A stretch of DNA of 64,000 nucleotides from Ruegeria sp. HKCCA6707 (GTDB lineage Bacteria; Pseudomonadota; Alphaproteobacteria; Rhodobacterales; Rhodobacteraceae), in assembly GCF_013033515.1 (NCBI RefSeq), contig NZ_WQEG01000004.1, positions 310,001 through 374,000 of the forward strand. Reading direction: 5' to 3'. The translations under genes and the position numbers were made by a program. Under the pieces are notes generated by a model. That model searched no databases. It had not been told where the DNA came from and saw only the letters and a program-made list of their open reading frames with translations. The number at the start of each line of letters is the position of its first letter. The stretch's first letter is position 1. Of this stretch, positions 51,119 through 60,664 are shown piece after piece.

Positions 51119-51979
51119 TTAAGCGCTCTTAGAGATAACCACAATTCCCGATTGCGCAGTCTTTGGTGCGTTTGTAATCGAATAACGACCACCAACCAGC
51201 TGCAACGTGACGCGGTTTCCATCGGCTTGAACCATGTGACCCTTCGCACGAACAACATTTGGATCAGAGGCCAGCGTTTTGGCGAACGCATCCGCATCGA
51301 CCGTTTCGGTCATTGACAGTGTATTTGTCACCAAAGGGATTTTGTGAGGCGCAATATCCAGGTCTGACGCACGATCAACGCTTACGTCATCCAATAGTAG
51401 TATACGAGCAATGCCATCTACCTTGCTTTCTAGCACACTAGCTGACGGGGCATGGCGACCGACCAGTTCACGACTCAGGCTCGTTTTCTCAGGCGGCGCA
51501 AGATCGGTTTTGGTCAGGATCACAAGATCGGCCGATTTGAGTTGTCGTGTAATCGTGTCTGAGATGTAAGTATCGCTGAGAAGATCTGGCAGCGTTTCTG
51601 CATCCACCAAGGTCACAACTCCGTGGACCCGGATGTCATCGCCAAACAGGCTGATAGAAGACGCGATTGCACCAGGCAATGCAACGCCCGACGCCTCAAG
51701 CAAAATATGGTCAGGGGCCGGATCCATGTTGCGGATCTTCGTCAGCGCGAACATCAGGTCGTCACCATAGGAACAACACACACATCCGCCCGCAAGGGTC
51801 ACCAGATCGCCGTCCTGCGCCTCGATCAGGTCGGCATCAATCGGAAGGCTTCCAAATTCGTTGACAAGAACTGCGAGGCGTTGCTCCTGTGCATTCCTCA
51901 ATAGTGTATTGACCAAGGTGGTTTTCCCGGCCCCCAGATAGCCGCCGATGATGGTCAGAGGCAGGCCCGTGTCAGACAT
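51119..51979 (-). CDS. G3E GTPase of the CobW/COG0523 metal chaperone family
   Basis: A 286-residue P-loop GTPase with Walker A GGYLGAGKTTLVN, the metal-binding CxCC in GGCVCCSYGDDL, and the guanine-specificity LTKTDL. The C-terminal CobW_C domain is short and lacks a His-rich tail. These proteins load Zn, Co or Ni into client enzymes using GTP. The gene overlaps the end of the amidohydrolase gene by 8 bp (ATG at 51979; an ATG at 51991 is also possible), so the amidohydrolase is a likely client. This is the most informative point about its role. Confidence 0.88.
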   Translation of the reverse strand: MSDTGLPLTIIGGYLGAGKTTLVNTLLRNAQEQRLAVLVNEFGSLPIDADLIEAQDGDLVTLAGGCVCCSYGDDLMFALTKIRNMDPAPDHILLEASGVALPGAIASSISLFGDDIRVHGVVTLVDAETLPDLLSDTYISDTITRQLKSADLVILTKTDLAPPEKTSLSRELVGRHAPSASVLESKVDGIARILLLDDVSVDRASDLDIAPHKIPLVTNTLSMTETVDADAFAKTLASDPNVVRAKGHMVQADGNRVTLQLVGGRYSITNAPKTAQSGIVVISKSA

Positions 51980-53609
51980 CGGAGGCCGCAAAGACAGTAC
52001 CGCCCAGAACTGTCCCCCAGACGCGAGTTTCGTTCAGTTGCTCCACCCCTTTTTCTTCAGGATCATCCTCAAGAACGGCGAAATCTGCACGTTTGCCCGT
52101 TTCGATCGAGCCTACTTCATTGTCCAGATGCAACGTGTAGGCCGCGCCCAATGTGATCGCCCGCAAAGCCTGATCTAAGGTGATCTTTTCAGCCTCTCCC
52201 AAGGTCCGACCGGTCGCCGTTTGCCGGTTCATGGCGCACCAGGCTGTAAACAACGGGCCAAGCGGCGTAATTGGTGCGTCAGAGTGGATGGCAAAAGGCA
52301 CACCTTCGCGCGCAGCGGTTCCAGCGGCGTTCATACGTTCAGCGCGTTCCGGCCCAACCGTCAGATCATAATGCTGATCGCCCCAGTAAAAGTGGTGGTT
52401 GGCAAAGAGGTTCACGCATAGCCCCAGCTCTTTCATCTGACGGAACTGCGCGGTGTCGGCCAATTGGCAATGTTGCAGCGTGAACCGGTGGTTCAGTGAC
52501 GGCGCCTTGCGCAACACCCGCGCCATCGTGTCCAGTACCAGCTGCGTGGCCTCATCTCCATTGGTATGCGTGTGTACTTGAATGCCTTTGCGCAGGGATG
52601 TCTCAAGGATATAGGCCAGATGCTCTGGCGGGATGTACCACAGCCCGTTGGGTGATCCGTTGTAATATCCCGGCGCGCGCAATCGGGCAGTAAAGCCCTG
52701 AATGGACCCGTCGACAACGATCTTGATCCGACCCAAGCGCAGCTTGTCGGTGGATTGCGGGGCCAGGGCTTCGACATGGGCAATCAAATCTTCGGGGCTG
52801 ACCCCATGGTGAAAGCGCAAGGGAACGATACGAGCGGGGAAGTTTGTATTTCCAGTTACACGCAACAAGGTCTCGACCGCTTCTTCAGGCAACCGGGCGG
52901 CCAGATCGGTGGCGGTGGTGACACCGGCTCGAATACAAAGCTTGCCAAACCGCCACATGCCCGGCTCATCACAAGACAGCATATCGCGGTCAAAACCCAC
53001 ATGGATCGACACCGGGCTCATGACATCGGGGCCGCGCAACTCGCCGGTGGGCAACCCGTCGCTTCCAAGGGGCACACCCTCGTGATTGATGCCCGTGCGC
53101 AGCAAGCCTGCCAGTTCCAACGCCTTGGTGTTGACGTTCATGATATGGCCCGACGCGTGCATGATCCCGATGGGCCTGGTCGAAGAAATCGCATCCAGCT
53201 GCCCGCGCGTGATCTTCTGATTGTCGAAATAGATCGGATCCAGCGACCACGCCGGAAGCGCTGCATCGGGGTCCTCCAATCTGGCTTCGGCAGCGGCCAA
53301 TTTGGCTAGCATTTCGTCGACGGTTTTGCACCCGGCCTGCATCTCTCCTTCGGGCGACATCCGATCGAAGAAGCCCACATAGGTATGAGACCACAGGGCT
53401 CCTTCCTGTAGATGGCAATGTCCCTCGACCATACCAGGCATTAGCACCTTGTCGGCAAATCGGTCGTCCAAAGTATACGGGCCCCAGCCTTCAAACTCAT
53501 CCAACGTGCCAGTGCCCAGAATGATCCCGTCGCGTATGGCGACATGGCTTGTGACCGGTCGCTGGGGATTCATGGTCAGGATTTTGCGGGCAGAAAAAAC
53601 TGTAATCAT
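51972..53609 (-). CDS. Metal-dependent amidohydrolase (amidohydrolase 3/YtcJ family)
   Basis: A 545-residue hydrolase. The HxH motif is EGHCHLQ, followed by SGHIMNVNTKAL, the VHTHTNGDEA histidines and the IHSDAPITPLGP aspartate. These are the metal and catalytic positions of the YtcJ-like amidohydrolase branch, which hydrolyses amides, formamides or cyclic imides. A small N-terminal beta domain precedes the barrel. The ATG at 53609 has a weak ribosome site; a longer frame from 53699 exists and would start in the operator region. It is divergent from a LysR gene and from the ABC importer, and is coupled to a G3E GTPase gene. Confidence 0.87.
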   Translation of the reverse strand: MITVFSARKILTMNPQRPVTSHVAIRDGIILGTGTLDEFEGWGPYTLDDRFADKVLMPGMVEGHCHLQEGALWSHTYVGFFDRMSPEGEMQAGCKTVDEMLAKLAAAEARLEDPDAALPAWSLDPIYFDNQKITRGQLDAISSTRPIGIMHASGHIMNVNTKALELAGLLRTGINHEGVPLGSDGLPTGELRGPDVMSPVSIHVGFDRDMLSCDEPGMWRFGKLCIRAGVTTATDLAARLPEEAVETLLRVTGNTNFPARIVPLRFHHGVSPEDLIAHVEALAPQSTDKLRLGRIKIVVDGSIQGFTARLRAPGYYNGSPNGLWYIPPEHLAYILETSLRKGIQVHTHTNGDEATQLVLDTMARVLRKAPSLNHRFTLQHCQLADTAQFRQMKELGLCVNLFANHHFYWGDQHYDLTVGPERAERMNAAGTAAREGVPFAIHSDAPITPLGPLFTAWCAMNRQTATGRTLGEAEKITLDQALRAITLGAAYTLHLDNEVGSIETGKRADFAVLEDDPEEKGVEQLNETRVWGTVLGGTVFAASDV

Positions 53610-53671
53610 TGGCTGAAAAACCCAGAAAAGAGCGAGATCACCCAAGGCTAGGGGGTTTTCATTGCGCCAAA

Positions 53672-53688
53672 AACTAGATTTAATAGTT
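53672..53688. promoter_or_regulatory. Candidate LysR operator in the divergent promoter
   Basis: AACTA-N7-TAGTT, a perfect 5-bp-arm dyad of the T-N11-A type, between the amidohydrolase and LysR start codons. The reverse complement of the extended site shares ATTAAATCTA with the sequence at 54755-54768. Confidence 0.55.
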
Positions 53689-53716
53689 CGAGAAACCACG
53701 TTTTTTGGGGGAATAT

Positions 53717-54649
53717 GTGGCGCTTGCGCTGACTCTTAAACAGATGCGCTACGTCGAGGCCGCCGGGCGCCTGAACTCGATTACCGGTGCCTCTGAGGCG
53801 ATGAATATCTCGCAAAGCTCAGTAACCGCTGCGATTGATGCGCTTGAGGCCGAGCTTGGGTTCGATATCTTCGACCGCATTCCCGCCAAAGGGTTGCAGC
53901 CCACACCCGCAGGATTGGACGCGCTGCAATTGATCACGCGCTTCCTGTCCCATCACCGCGATTTCGAAACAGAGCTTCAGGCCATCGGAGGCGTGTTGAC
54001 CGGAACCATCCGGCTTGCCTGTTTCGCGACAGCTGCGGCAACATTCCTGCCCCCCGCAATCGAGCGGTTTCAGGCCGACATCAAGGGTGTCCGGTTCGAG
54101 CTGGTCGAAGGGAATATGGATACGGTCATCGATTTCCTTGAAAGCGGAAAGGCCGATTTGGCGTTCAGCTATAAGGAAGTCATCACCCCGCAGCAAAATT
54201 TTGAGCTGATGGTGGATCTGCCCCATTACGCCATGGTGAATGCGCAAGACCCAATTGCGCAGCAACCCTCGGTGCGATTGGCCGATCTGATTCACTTGCC
54301 AATGATCAGCCTCAGCCTGCCGAGGTCGCGCGCTTATTATTTGGATCTTTTCAAAGAAGCTGGATTATCGGTCAATGTGGCGCATACGTCATCATCTGTT
54401 GAAATGATCCGAACACTGATCGCGTCCGGTTTTGGTTTTACCGTCCTCAATGCCCGGCCGGCCACCTCATCGCTCGCGCAAAGAGGGTGCTCTGTCATTC
54501 CAATCTCGGATCCGCTCCCGACACGGCCTTTTGGTATCGTAACTCAGTCACGTATCGTTTCGCCAAGACCCGTTCGGAAATTCTTGGAATATTGCGCTGC
54601 TTTGCGCGACGAAGGCGTGTTCGAAGAGATGGCGGTCAGGCTGCCCTGA
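53717..54649 (+). CDS. LysR-family transcriptional regulator
   Basis: A 310-residue regulator with LKQMRYVEAAGRLNSITGAS, SQSSVTAAIDALEAELGFDI in the HTH region and a standard effector domain. The GTG at 53717 follows GGGGG at 5 bp; a TTG at 53705 is less likely. It sits between the divergent amidohydrolase gene and the co-directional importer operon, and probably controls both. Confidence 0.88.
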   Translation: MALALTLKQMRYVEAAGRLNSITGASEAMNISQSSVTAAIDALEAELGFDIFDRIPAKGLQPTPAGLDALQLITRFLSHHRDFETELQAIGGVLTGTIRLACFATAAATFLPPAIERFQADIKGVRFELVEGNMDTVIDFLESGKADLAFSYKEVITPQQNFELMVDLPHYAMVNAQDPIAQQPSVRLADLIHLPMISLSLPRSRAYYLDLFKEAGLSVNVAHTSSSVEMIRTLIASGFGFTVLNARPATSSLAQRGCSVIPISDPLPTRPFGIVTQSRIVSPRPVRKFLEYCAALRDEGVFEEMAVRLP

Positions 54650-54754
54650 CACAACGCCACCCTCTACTCGTACAAACGCATCGCAGCCAAAGCTTGAACA
54701 GCAAGGGCCGACTGGTCCTGCCGCTATTCACCAAGAAATGTGGTATATGGCTGC

Positions 54755-54768
54755 ATTAAATCTATTTT
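54755..54768. promoter_or_regulatory. Second copy of the putative LysR site, upstream of the importer
   Basis: ATTAAATCTATTTT matches the reverse complement of the site at 53670-53684 over ten consecutive bases. It lies 73 bp before the binding-protein start codon. The sequence is AT-rich, so chance cannot be excluded. Confidence 0.35.
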
Positions 54769-54840
54769 GCTGGGAACGTGGCTGAGCCTACGCTCGACAA
54801 AAATCCAAAAAACACCGTTTCCAACACAGGAGGTCCGAAG

Positions 54841-56421
54841 ATGACCACATTTCTAAAGGCGTTGGCACGTTCCGTTGCGGCTGCAGCCTTGCTTGTCAGC
54901 GCAGCTCATGCCGACGAACCGGTCAAAGGTGGCACGTTGATCACCACTCTGCCGCAAACACCGCGTCACCTGAACCCGGCGGTTCAATCGGGGATTGTGA
55001 CCGGGGCGCCGGGCGCGCAGCTGTTCGCGGCGCCATTGCGTTATGATGAGGATTGGACACCGCAGCCTTATCTTGCCGAAAGCTGGGCCTGGTCCGATGA
55101 CGGCTTGTCGATGACCCTGAACCTGGTGCAAGACGCGCGGTTCCATGACGGGGAGCCGATTACATCAGAAGATGTGGCATTTTCAGTCGAAACCATCAAA
55201 GCAAACCACCCGTTCAAAACCATGTTCGGTGTTGTCGAAACTGTCGAAACACCAGATGAACACACCGCTGTTCTAAAGCTCAGCCAACCCCACCCGGCGC
55301 TTTTGCTGGCCATGTCCTCACAGCTGATGCCGATCATTCCCAAACATATTTACGGAGATGGGCAGGACCCCAAATCCCACCCGCGCAACGGGCAGGACGT
55401 TGTGGGGTCGGGGCCGTTCAAATTTGTTGAGTTCACACCCGACCAACAGGTCATCCTGGAACGCAATGACGACTTCTTCATCGAAGGCCGACCCTATCTG
55501 GATCGCATAGTCTATCGCATCATCAAAGACGCTGCCGCCCGCTCCATTGGGATGGAAAACGGCGAGCTGCACATGACGACCTTTGAAAACACCGTGCGCA
55601 ACATCAAGCGGATGTCAGAAAATGACAGCCTGAACGTAACCGATGAAGGCTATGCAGCAATCGGACCGATCAACTGGCTGGCCTTCAATACCGGGCAGGA
55701 CGGGCCTTTGGCCGACAAGCGCGTACGTCAGGCCATTGCCTATGCGCTGGACAAAGACTTTATCTTGAACGCCATTATGCTGGGTCTGAGCCAAGAGGCC
55801 AAAACCGGCATCCATCCAGGATCACCACTCTATTTCCCTGATGTTAATGGCTATGACCTTGATCTCGACAAGGCAAATGCGCTGCTGGATGAAGCCGGAT
55901 ATCCAAAGGATGCAAACGGCATTCGGTTTGCCCTGACCATTGACCACGGGAACCCGACCACGAAACCACAAGCCGAATTCACCAAAGCCTCTCTGGCCAA
56001 GATTGGCATTGACGTTTCGGTCAACTCATTTGTGGACTTCCCGACCTGGGCCAATAAGATCTCGAACCACGATTTCGACATGACCTGGGACACGGTGTTC
56101 AACTGGGGTGATCCGGTGATCGGTGTGCACCGCACCTATGACAGCCAGAACATCAAGGAAGGCGTCATCTGGTCGAACACCCAGCAATACGCAAACCCCA
56201 AGATCGATGAGCTGATGAATGCAGCGGGTCAAGAGATCGACCCCGCAAAGCGCGCAGAGCTGTATCGCGAGTTCCAGGAAATTCTGGCCGAGGATCTGCC
56301 GGTCTATTGGACCAACACTCTGCCCTATCACACGATCTACTCCAAAAAGGTGGGCAACCCGCCTTTGGGCATCTGGGCATCAAGCTCACCCTATGATCTG
56401 GTTTACCTGAAAGACGAATAA
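54841..56421 (+). CDS. Solute-binding protein, family 5
   Basis: A 526-residue periplasmic binding protein with a signal peptide (about 1-24, ending AHADE). Family-5 features are KGGTLITTLPQTPRHLNPA, FHDGEPITSEDVAFSVE, GSGPFKFVEF and ALDKDFIL. The ATG at 54841 follows AGGAGG at 8 bp. It starts a complete importer operon of two permeases and a fused ATPase. With the divergent amidohydrolase, the ligand is probably a peptide-like or amide-containing compound. Confidence 0.92.
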   Translation: MTTFLKALARSVAAAALLVSAAHADEPVKGGTLITTLPQTPRHLNPAVQSGIVTGAPGAQLFAAPLRYDEDWTPQPYLAESWAWSDDGLSMTLNLVQDARFHDGEPITSEDVAFSVETIKANHPFKTMFGVVETVETPDEHTAVLKLSQPHPALLLAMSSQLMPIIPKHIYGDGQDPKSHPRNGQDVVGSGPFKFVEFTPDQQVILERNDDFFIEGRPYLDRIVYRIIKDAAARSIGMENGELHMTTFENTVRNIKRMSENDSLNVTDEGYAAIGPINWLAFNTGQDGPLADKRVRQAIAYALDKDFILNAIMLGLSQEAKTGIHPGSPLYFPDVNGYDLDLDKANALLDEAGYPKDANGIRFALTIDHGNPTTKPQAEFTKASLAKIGIDVSVNSFVDFPTWANKISNHDFDMTWDTVFNWGDPVIGVHRTYDSQNIKEGVIWSNTQQYANPKIDELMNAAGQEIDPAKRAELYREFQEILAEDLPVYWTNTLPYHTIYSKKVGNPPLGIWASSSPYDLVYLKDE

Positions 56422-56436
56422 GACGGTAATCTAACT

Positions 56437-56461
56437 CCTGCCCCGGTTTTGCCGGGGCAGG
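56437..56461. other. Perfect hairpin between the binding-protein and permease genes
   Basis: A 10-bp perfect stem CCTGCCCCGG / CCGGGGCAGG with a TTTTG loop, 15 bp after the binding-protein stop. No T-run follows. It likely protects the 5' part of the mRNA and reduces read-through. Confidence 0.6.
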
Positions 56462-56480
56462 TCACTGCTTGGGGTCGTGC

Positions 56481-57458
56481 ATGGCGTTTTTGAAAGTTCT
56501 TGTACAGCGCATTGGATATGCCGTGTTGCTGTTGATTGCAGTGCTTGTGCTGAATTTCACCATGATCAACCTCGCCCCCGGCGATGTGGTCGATACAATC
56601 GCCGCAGATATGGGCGGCGCAAATGCCGAGTTGATGGCCCAGATTCGGGCCGAGTACGGGTTGGACCAACCGGTTATTGTTCAGCTTGGCAGCTATATCG
56701 GCAGGGTCCTGCAATTCGATCTGGGCTATTCCTATTTCTACAATCGTCCGGTCACCGAGCTGATATTCGAACGCCTGCCCGCCACCCTGCTGCTGGTGTT
56801 TTCGGCCCAGATCTTTGCCTTGGTCCTGGGCATTCTTCTGGGCGTTTTTGCCGCGCAGAATCCCAACGGGCCGCTCAGCCATCTTGTGACGCTCTTTGCG
56901 CTGTTTGGATATGCTGCGCCGGTGTTCTGGACAGGCATCCTGCTGCTGATCGCCTTTTCGCTAAAAATCCCGCTCTTTCCCGTAGCCGGGATGCGGGATG
57001 TTACCATTGAGGGTGGGTTTTTCCCGCAAGCTTTGTCTGTCGCGCATCACCTTGTGCTGCCGATGCTGACGCTGGGCTCGATCTTCATTGCGCTTTATTC
57101 GCGGCTTTGTCGGGCCTCGATGCTTGAGGTTCTGGGCTCGGACTACGTCAGAACCGCCAAGGCCAAAGGTTTGCGGCCGCGTGATGTGGTCATGAAACAC
57201 GCGCTGAAAAACGCGCTGCCACCGGTGGTGACGCTGGCCGGGTTGCAGTTTTCGGCCGTGATCTCGGGCGCGGTTCTGGTTGAAACCGTGTTCTCCTGGC
57301 CGGGGCTTGGGCAATTGGCGCTGACCTCGATCCTAGCGCGCGACACGCCAACAATCCTTGGCATCCTGTTCTTTTCCGCCCTTGTCGTGATCGTCGGCAA
57401 CCTGCTGACTGATTTGGTTCTGCGGATGATTGATCCCAGAGTAAGGGGGAGAGGATGA
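56481..57458 (+). CDS. ABC transporter permease, DppB type
   Basis: A 325-residue membrane permease. It has the LVQRIGYAVLLLIAVLVLNF first helix, NLAPGDVVDTIAADMG and the coupling loop DYVRTAKAKGLRPRDVVMKH. The ATG at 56481 is preferred over an upstream TTG at 56469. It overlaps the next permease gene by 4 bp. Confidence 0.9.
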   Translation: MAFLKVLVQRIGYAVLLLIAVLVLNFTMINLAPGDVVDTIAADMGGANAELMAQIRAEYGLDQPVIVQLGSYIGRVLQFDLGYSYFYNRPVTELIFERLPATLLLVFSAQIFALVLGILLGVFAAQNPNGPLSHLVTLFALFGYAAPVFWTGILLLIAFSLKIPLFPVAGMRDVTIEGGFFPQALSVAHHLVLPMLTLGSIFIALYSRLCRASMLEVLGSDYVRTAKAKGLRPRDVVMKHALKNALPPVVTLAGLQFSAVISGAVLVETVFSWPGLGQLALTSILARDTPTILGILFFSALVVIVGNLLTDLVLRMIDPRVRGRG

Positions 57459-58321
57459 GCGACCAAACACAGATCAAAGCCCGCTCGCCCTTTGCCGAAG
57501 CGTTCGAGATGTTCCGCCGCAACCATGCGGCCGTGGCCGGGTTGGTCGTGCTGCTGCTGATCGTGGCAGTCGCCATTTTGGGGCCGTTTCTTTACCCTGG
57601 CAATCCCTTTGACATGGTTTGGGCGCCGTTCACGCCCCCGGGGCAGGAAGGCTATCTGCTAGGTACCGATTATCTGGGTCGTGATATCCTGTCGCTGCTG
57701 ATCCATGGCGCAAAGGTGTCGCTGACCGTTGGGCTGGCCGCAGCTTTCGTGACCGTTACAATCGGCATAACCGTGGGCGCGTTGGCCGGGTTTTATCGCG
57801 GGTTGATCGAAGAAGCCCTGATGCGCTTTACCGAGTTCTTTCAGGTACTGCCCACGTTGCTGTTTTCAATGGTCATTGTCGCCCTGTTCGGCGCGTCCCT
57901 GACCATGATCACCATCGCCATCGGCCTGGTCAGCTGGCCTGCCGTAGCCCGGATCACCCGGGCTGAATTCCTGCGGATCCGCGAGCTGGAATACGTTACT
58001 GCCGCGCGCGCTGGTGGGGTGCGCAATGGCGGGCTGATCTTCAAGGTCATCTTGCCAAACGCCCTGCCCCCGATCATCGTGCAAGCCGCGCTTATGGTGG
58101 GGTCGGCCATCCTGTTCGAAGCGGGGCTCAGTTTTCTTGGTCTGACTGACCCGAATGTGGCCAGCTGGGGCCAGATCATCGGGTCCAACCGCGAATATAT
58201 CCTGGACGCCAGCTATACGGTGACCGTGCCCGGTGTGGCAATCTTTGTGACAGTTCTGGCCATCAGCCTTGTCGGCGACGGCCTGAACGACGCGCTTAAT
58301 CCAAAACTGAGGCAGCGATGA
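57455..58321 (+). CDS. ABC transporter permease, DppC type
   Basis: A 288-residue permease with an N-terminal cytoplasmic segment, a first helix around 22-42, LLGTDYLGRDILSLLIHGAK and the EAA loop TAARAGGVRNGGLIFKVILP. The start overlaps the DppB-type stop (ATGA), and its own stop overlaps the ATPase start (ATGA). Confidence 0.92.
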   Translation: MSDQTQIKARSPFAEAFEMFRRNHAAVAGLVVLLLIVAVAILGPFLYPGNPFDMVWAPFTPPGQEGYLLGTDYLGRDILSLLIHGAKVSLTVGLAAAFVTVTIGITVGALAGFYRGLIEEALMRFTEFFQVLPTLLFSMVIVALFGASLTMITIAIGLVSWPAVARITRAEFLRIRELEYVTAARAGGVRNGGLIFKVILPNALPPIIVQAALMVGSAILFEAGLSFLGLTDPNVASWGQIIGSNREYILDASYTVTVPGVAIFVTVLAISLVGDGLNDALNPKLRQR

Positions 58322-59976
58322 CCGATCCGCTTTTGTCCGTCGAAAACCTGCGTATCGAGCTGGCCGCGCGCAGCGGAATGGTGCCGGTGGTTGACGACCT
58401 GTCGCTGTATCTGAATGCAGGCGAAACGCTCAGCATCGTTGGGGAATCGGGCAGTGGGAAGTCGATGACAGCGCTTGCCGTAATGGGGCTGTTGCCGTCA
58501 ATCGGGCAGATTGCGCAGGGGCGCATCCTGTTTGAAGGCGGTGACATGACCCAAATGGATGACGAGACGCTGCGTACCATCCGGGGCAACCAGATCAGCA
58601 TGATTTTTCAAGAGCCGATGACCTCGCTCAACCCGGTCTACACTGTGGGCGAACAGATCGCCGAGGTGTTGCGCCTGCACAAGGGCCTTGGCCATCAAGA
58701 GGCCTGGGCCCGCGCGGTTTCTCTGCTGGATGACGTGCGCATTCCCGATGCCAAACGGCGCGCGCGCGCCTATCCGCATGAAATGTCGGGCGGTCAGCGT
58801 CAGCGCGTCATGATCGCCATGGCCTTGGCATGCCGCCCAAAGATCCTGATCGCAGATGAGCCCACCACCGCGCTGGATGTGACCGTCCAGGCCGAGATCT
58901 TTGCCCTGATGCGCGAACTCTCGCGTGAGACCAATACAGCGACGATCCTGATCACGCATGACATGGGCGTTGTGGCCGAAATGGCGGATCGCGTTGTGGT
59001 AATGTATCGTGGCGAAAAGGTCGAAGACGGCGCAGCCGAGGCGGTCATTCGGCACCCGCAGCACCCTTATACGCAGACCCTGATTGCAAGCGTGCCGCAT
59101 CTGACCATCGAAGCTCCGCCTGAGCAAGAACCGGAACCTGTCGCGAAGTCTGATGTGCTTTTGTCAGTGCGGGATTTGACGGTGCAGTTTCCGGTGAAAA
59201 AGCGGTTCGGCAAGCGTGAGATGTTCACAGCGGTCAATGGCATCAGCTTTGACATCGAGCGCGGCAAGACCTTGGCCATCGTCGGCGAAAGCGGTTCGGG
59301 CAAGACAACTGCCGCCCTGGCCGTCGCCCGCCTTGTGGACGCACAGGCGGGGCAGGTCACGCTGGATGGCACGGATATGCTGGGCCTGGACGGAGAAGCC
59401 CTGCGCCTTGCCCGCTCCAAGGTTCAGGTCATTTTTCAGGATCCCTATTCCTCTCTCAACCCGCGTCTGCGCGCCGGTGATATCGTGCGTGAACCGCTGG
59501 ACAATCTAGGCGCCTTCCCGGCATCCGAGCGCGAAGACCGGGTTGCCGATCTCTTCGACAAGGTGGGGTTGCAGCGTGATCAGATGCGGCTTTTCCCGCA
59601 TCAGTTTTCGGGTGGTCAGCGCCAACGGATCAGCATCGCCCGTGCGCTGTCGACCAACCCGTCGCTAATCATTTGTGACGAGGCGGTATCAGCACTGGAT
59701 GTGGTGATTCAGGCGCAGATTCTGGATCTGTTGCAGGAATTGCAGCGTGATCTGGACCTGACCTATCTGTTCATCAGCCACGATCTCGGTGTCGTGCAGC
59801 AAGTCTGTGATGAGGTTGCTGTCATGTATATGGGCGATATCGTCGAGTTCGGAGATCGGCAATCCGTCTTTTCTGCTCCAAAACAACGCTATACCCGCGA
59901 TCTATTGGCAGCTGTGCCCTCCATCGAACGCGCAAACAACACCCAAAGGGAACGTCAAACCACGGCTAGCCAATAA
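58318..59976 (+). CDS. ABC transporter ATPase, fused DppD-DppF type
   Basis: A 552-residue protein with two ATPase domains. Walker A is GESGSGKSMTA in the first and GESGSGKTTAA in the second; the signatures are MSGGQRQRVMI and FSGGQRQRISI; Walker B regions are ILIADEPTTALD and LIICDEAVSALD (Asp-Glu followed by Ala instead of Pro in the second). It has the same fusion as the ATPase at 12617-14305 but is clearly a separate lineage. Its end overlaps the convergent VWA gene by 11 bp. Confidence 0.92.
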   Translation: MTDPLLSVENLRIELAARSGMVPVVDDLSLYLNAGETLSIVGESGSGKSMTALAVMGLLPSIGQIAQGRILFEGGDMTQMDDETLRTIRGNQISMIFQEPMTSLNPVYTVGEQIAEVLRLHKGLGHQEAWARAVSLLDDVRIPDAKRRARAYPHEMSGGQRQRVMIAMALACRPKILIADEPTTALDVTVQAEIFALMRELSRETNTATILITHDMGVVAEMADRVVVMYRGEKVEDGAAEAVIRHPQHPYTQTLIASVPHLTIEAPPEQEPEPVAKSDVLLSVRDLTVQFPVKKRFGKREMFTAVNGISFDIERGKTLAIVGESGSGKTTAALAVARLVDAQAGQVTLDGTDMLGLDGEALRLARSKVQVIFQDPYSSLNPRLRAGDIVREPLDNLGAFPASEREDRVADLFDKVGLQRDQMRLFPHQFSGGQRQRISIARALSTNPSLIICDEAVSALDVVIQAQILDLLQELQRDLDLTYLFISHDLGVVQQVCDEVAVMYMGDIVEFGDRQSVFSAPKQRYTRDLLAAVPSIERANNTQRERQTTASQ

Positions 59977-60664
59977 AGCTGCACCCCAGGGTGTTGCGCA
60001 AGGCTTCGCTAAGCTCTTCGATCGTCTCGGTCGAGACATACATCCCACCCGTGCTGTCCGACAGACATTTTGCGACCGAGATACCGTCGGGGAACAAATC
60101 GACATTCGGGCTGTCCCAGGCAAACCGATCCGTGGCGACCCGAAAGCCGATCACATGCACCGTCAGATCGGCGGCGGTTGCCGAAAGTTCGGCCCCCAAA
60201 GCGCAAGGAGCGCCTCCGCAGGTCTCGTTTCCATCCGTGACCAGCACCACAATTCCGGGATCAGTGCGGTAATTCAAAACTTCGGCGGCCACCCGGACCG
60301 CTTCGGTCAGAGGCGTCAATCCGTTGGGATCCAGCAAAGCAATGGCGTCCATCACCGGTTGCGCGGCGTTCTCAACCGGTTCGAATTTCAGGTTGATCCC
60401 CTCGCAGGAATTCTCGGGTCCCGGCCCATAGGTGATCAGCCCGATGCGCCGGATCGGAGCGATCTGCGGCATGGCATCCTGCAAAGCCGTCCGGGCATCG
60501 TCGATGCGGCGCGGTTGATCCAATTGCAGACCAAGCTCTGCCATCGACGCCGAGCCATCAAACACCAACATCGCATCGCGCGTGCAACCCTGTGCGTTTG
60601 CCGCCGAAACATAGGGCAGCAGGCAAGCCATCATCGCGCAGCAGGTTTTCAACTGTCTTTCCAT
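59966..60664 (-). CDS. Secreted von Willebrand factor A-domain protein
   Basis: A 232-residue protein. A signal peptide covers about residues 1-24 (ending ANAQG). The VWA domain has the MIDAS motif DGSAS near residue 35, with the later Thr in LTPLTEA and Asp in LVTDGNET completing the site. Cysteine pairs (for example TCGGAPC) suggest disulfides in the periplasm. The C-terminus ends just after the domain, without a membrane anchor. The ATG at 60664 is chosen so that the signal peptide is N-terminal; a frame from 60730 would add 22 residues ahead of it. It stands alone; ligands are unknown. Confidence 0.83.
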   Translation of the reverse strand: MERQLKTCCAMMACLLPYVSAANAQGCTRDAMLVFDGSASMAELGLQLDQPRRIDDARTALQDAMPQIAPIRRIGLITYGPGPENSCEGINLKFEPVENAAQPVMDAIALLDPNGLTPLTEAVRVAAEVLNYRTDPGIVVLVTDGNETCGGAPCALGAELSATAADLTVHVIGFRVATDRFAWDSPNVDLFPDGISVAKCLSDSTGGMYVSTETIEELSEALRNTLGCSFIG

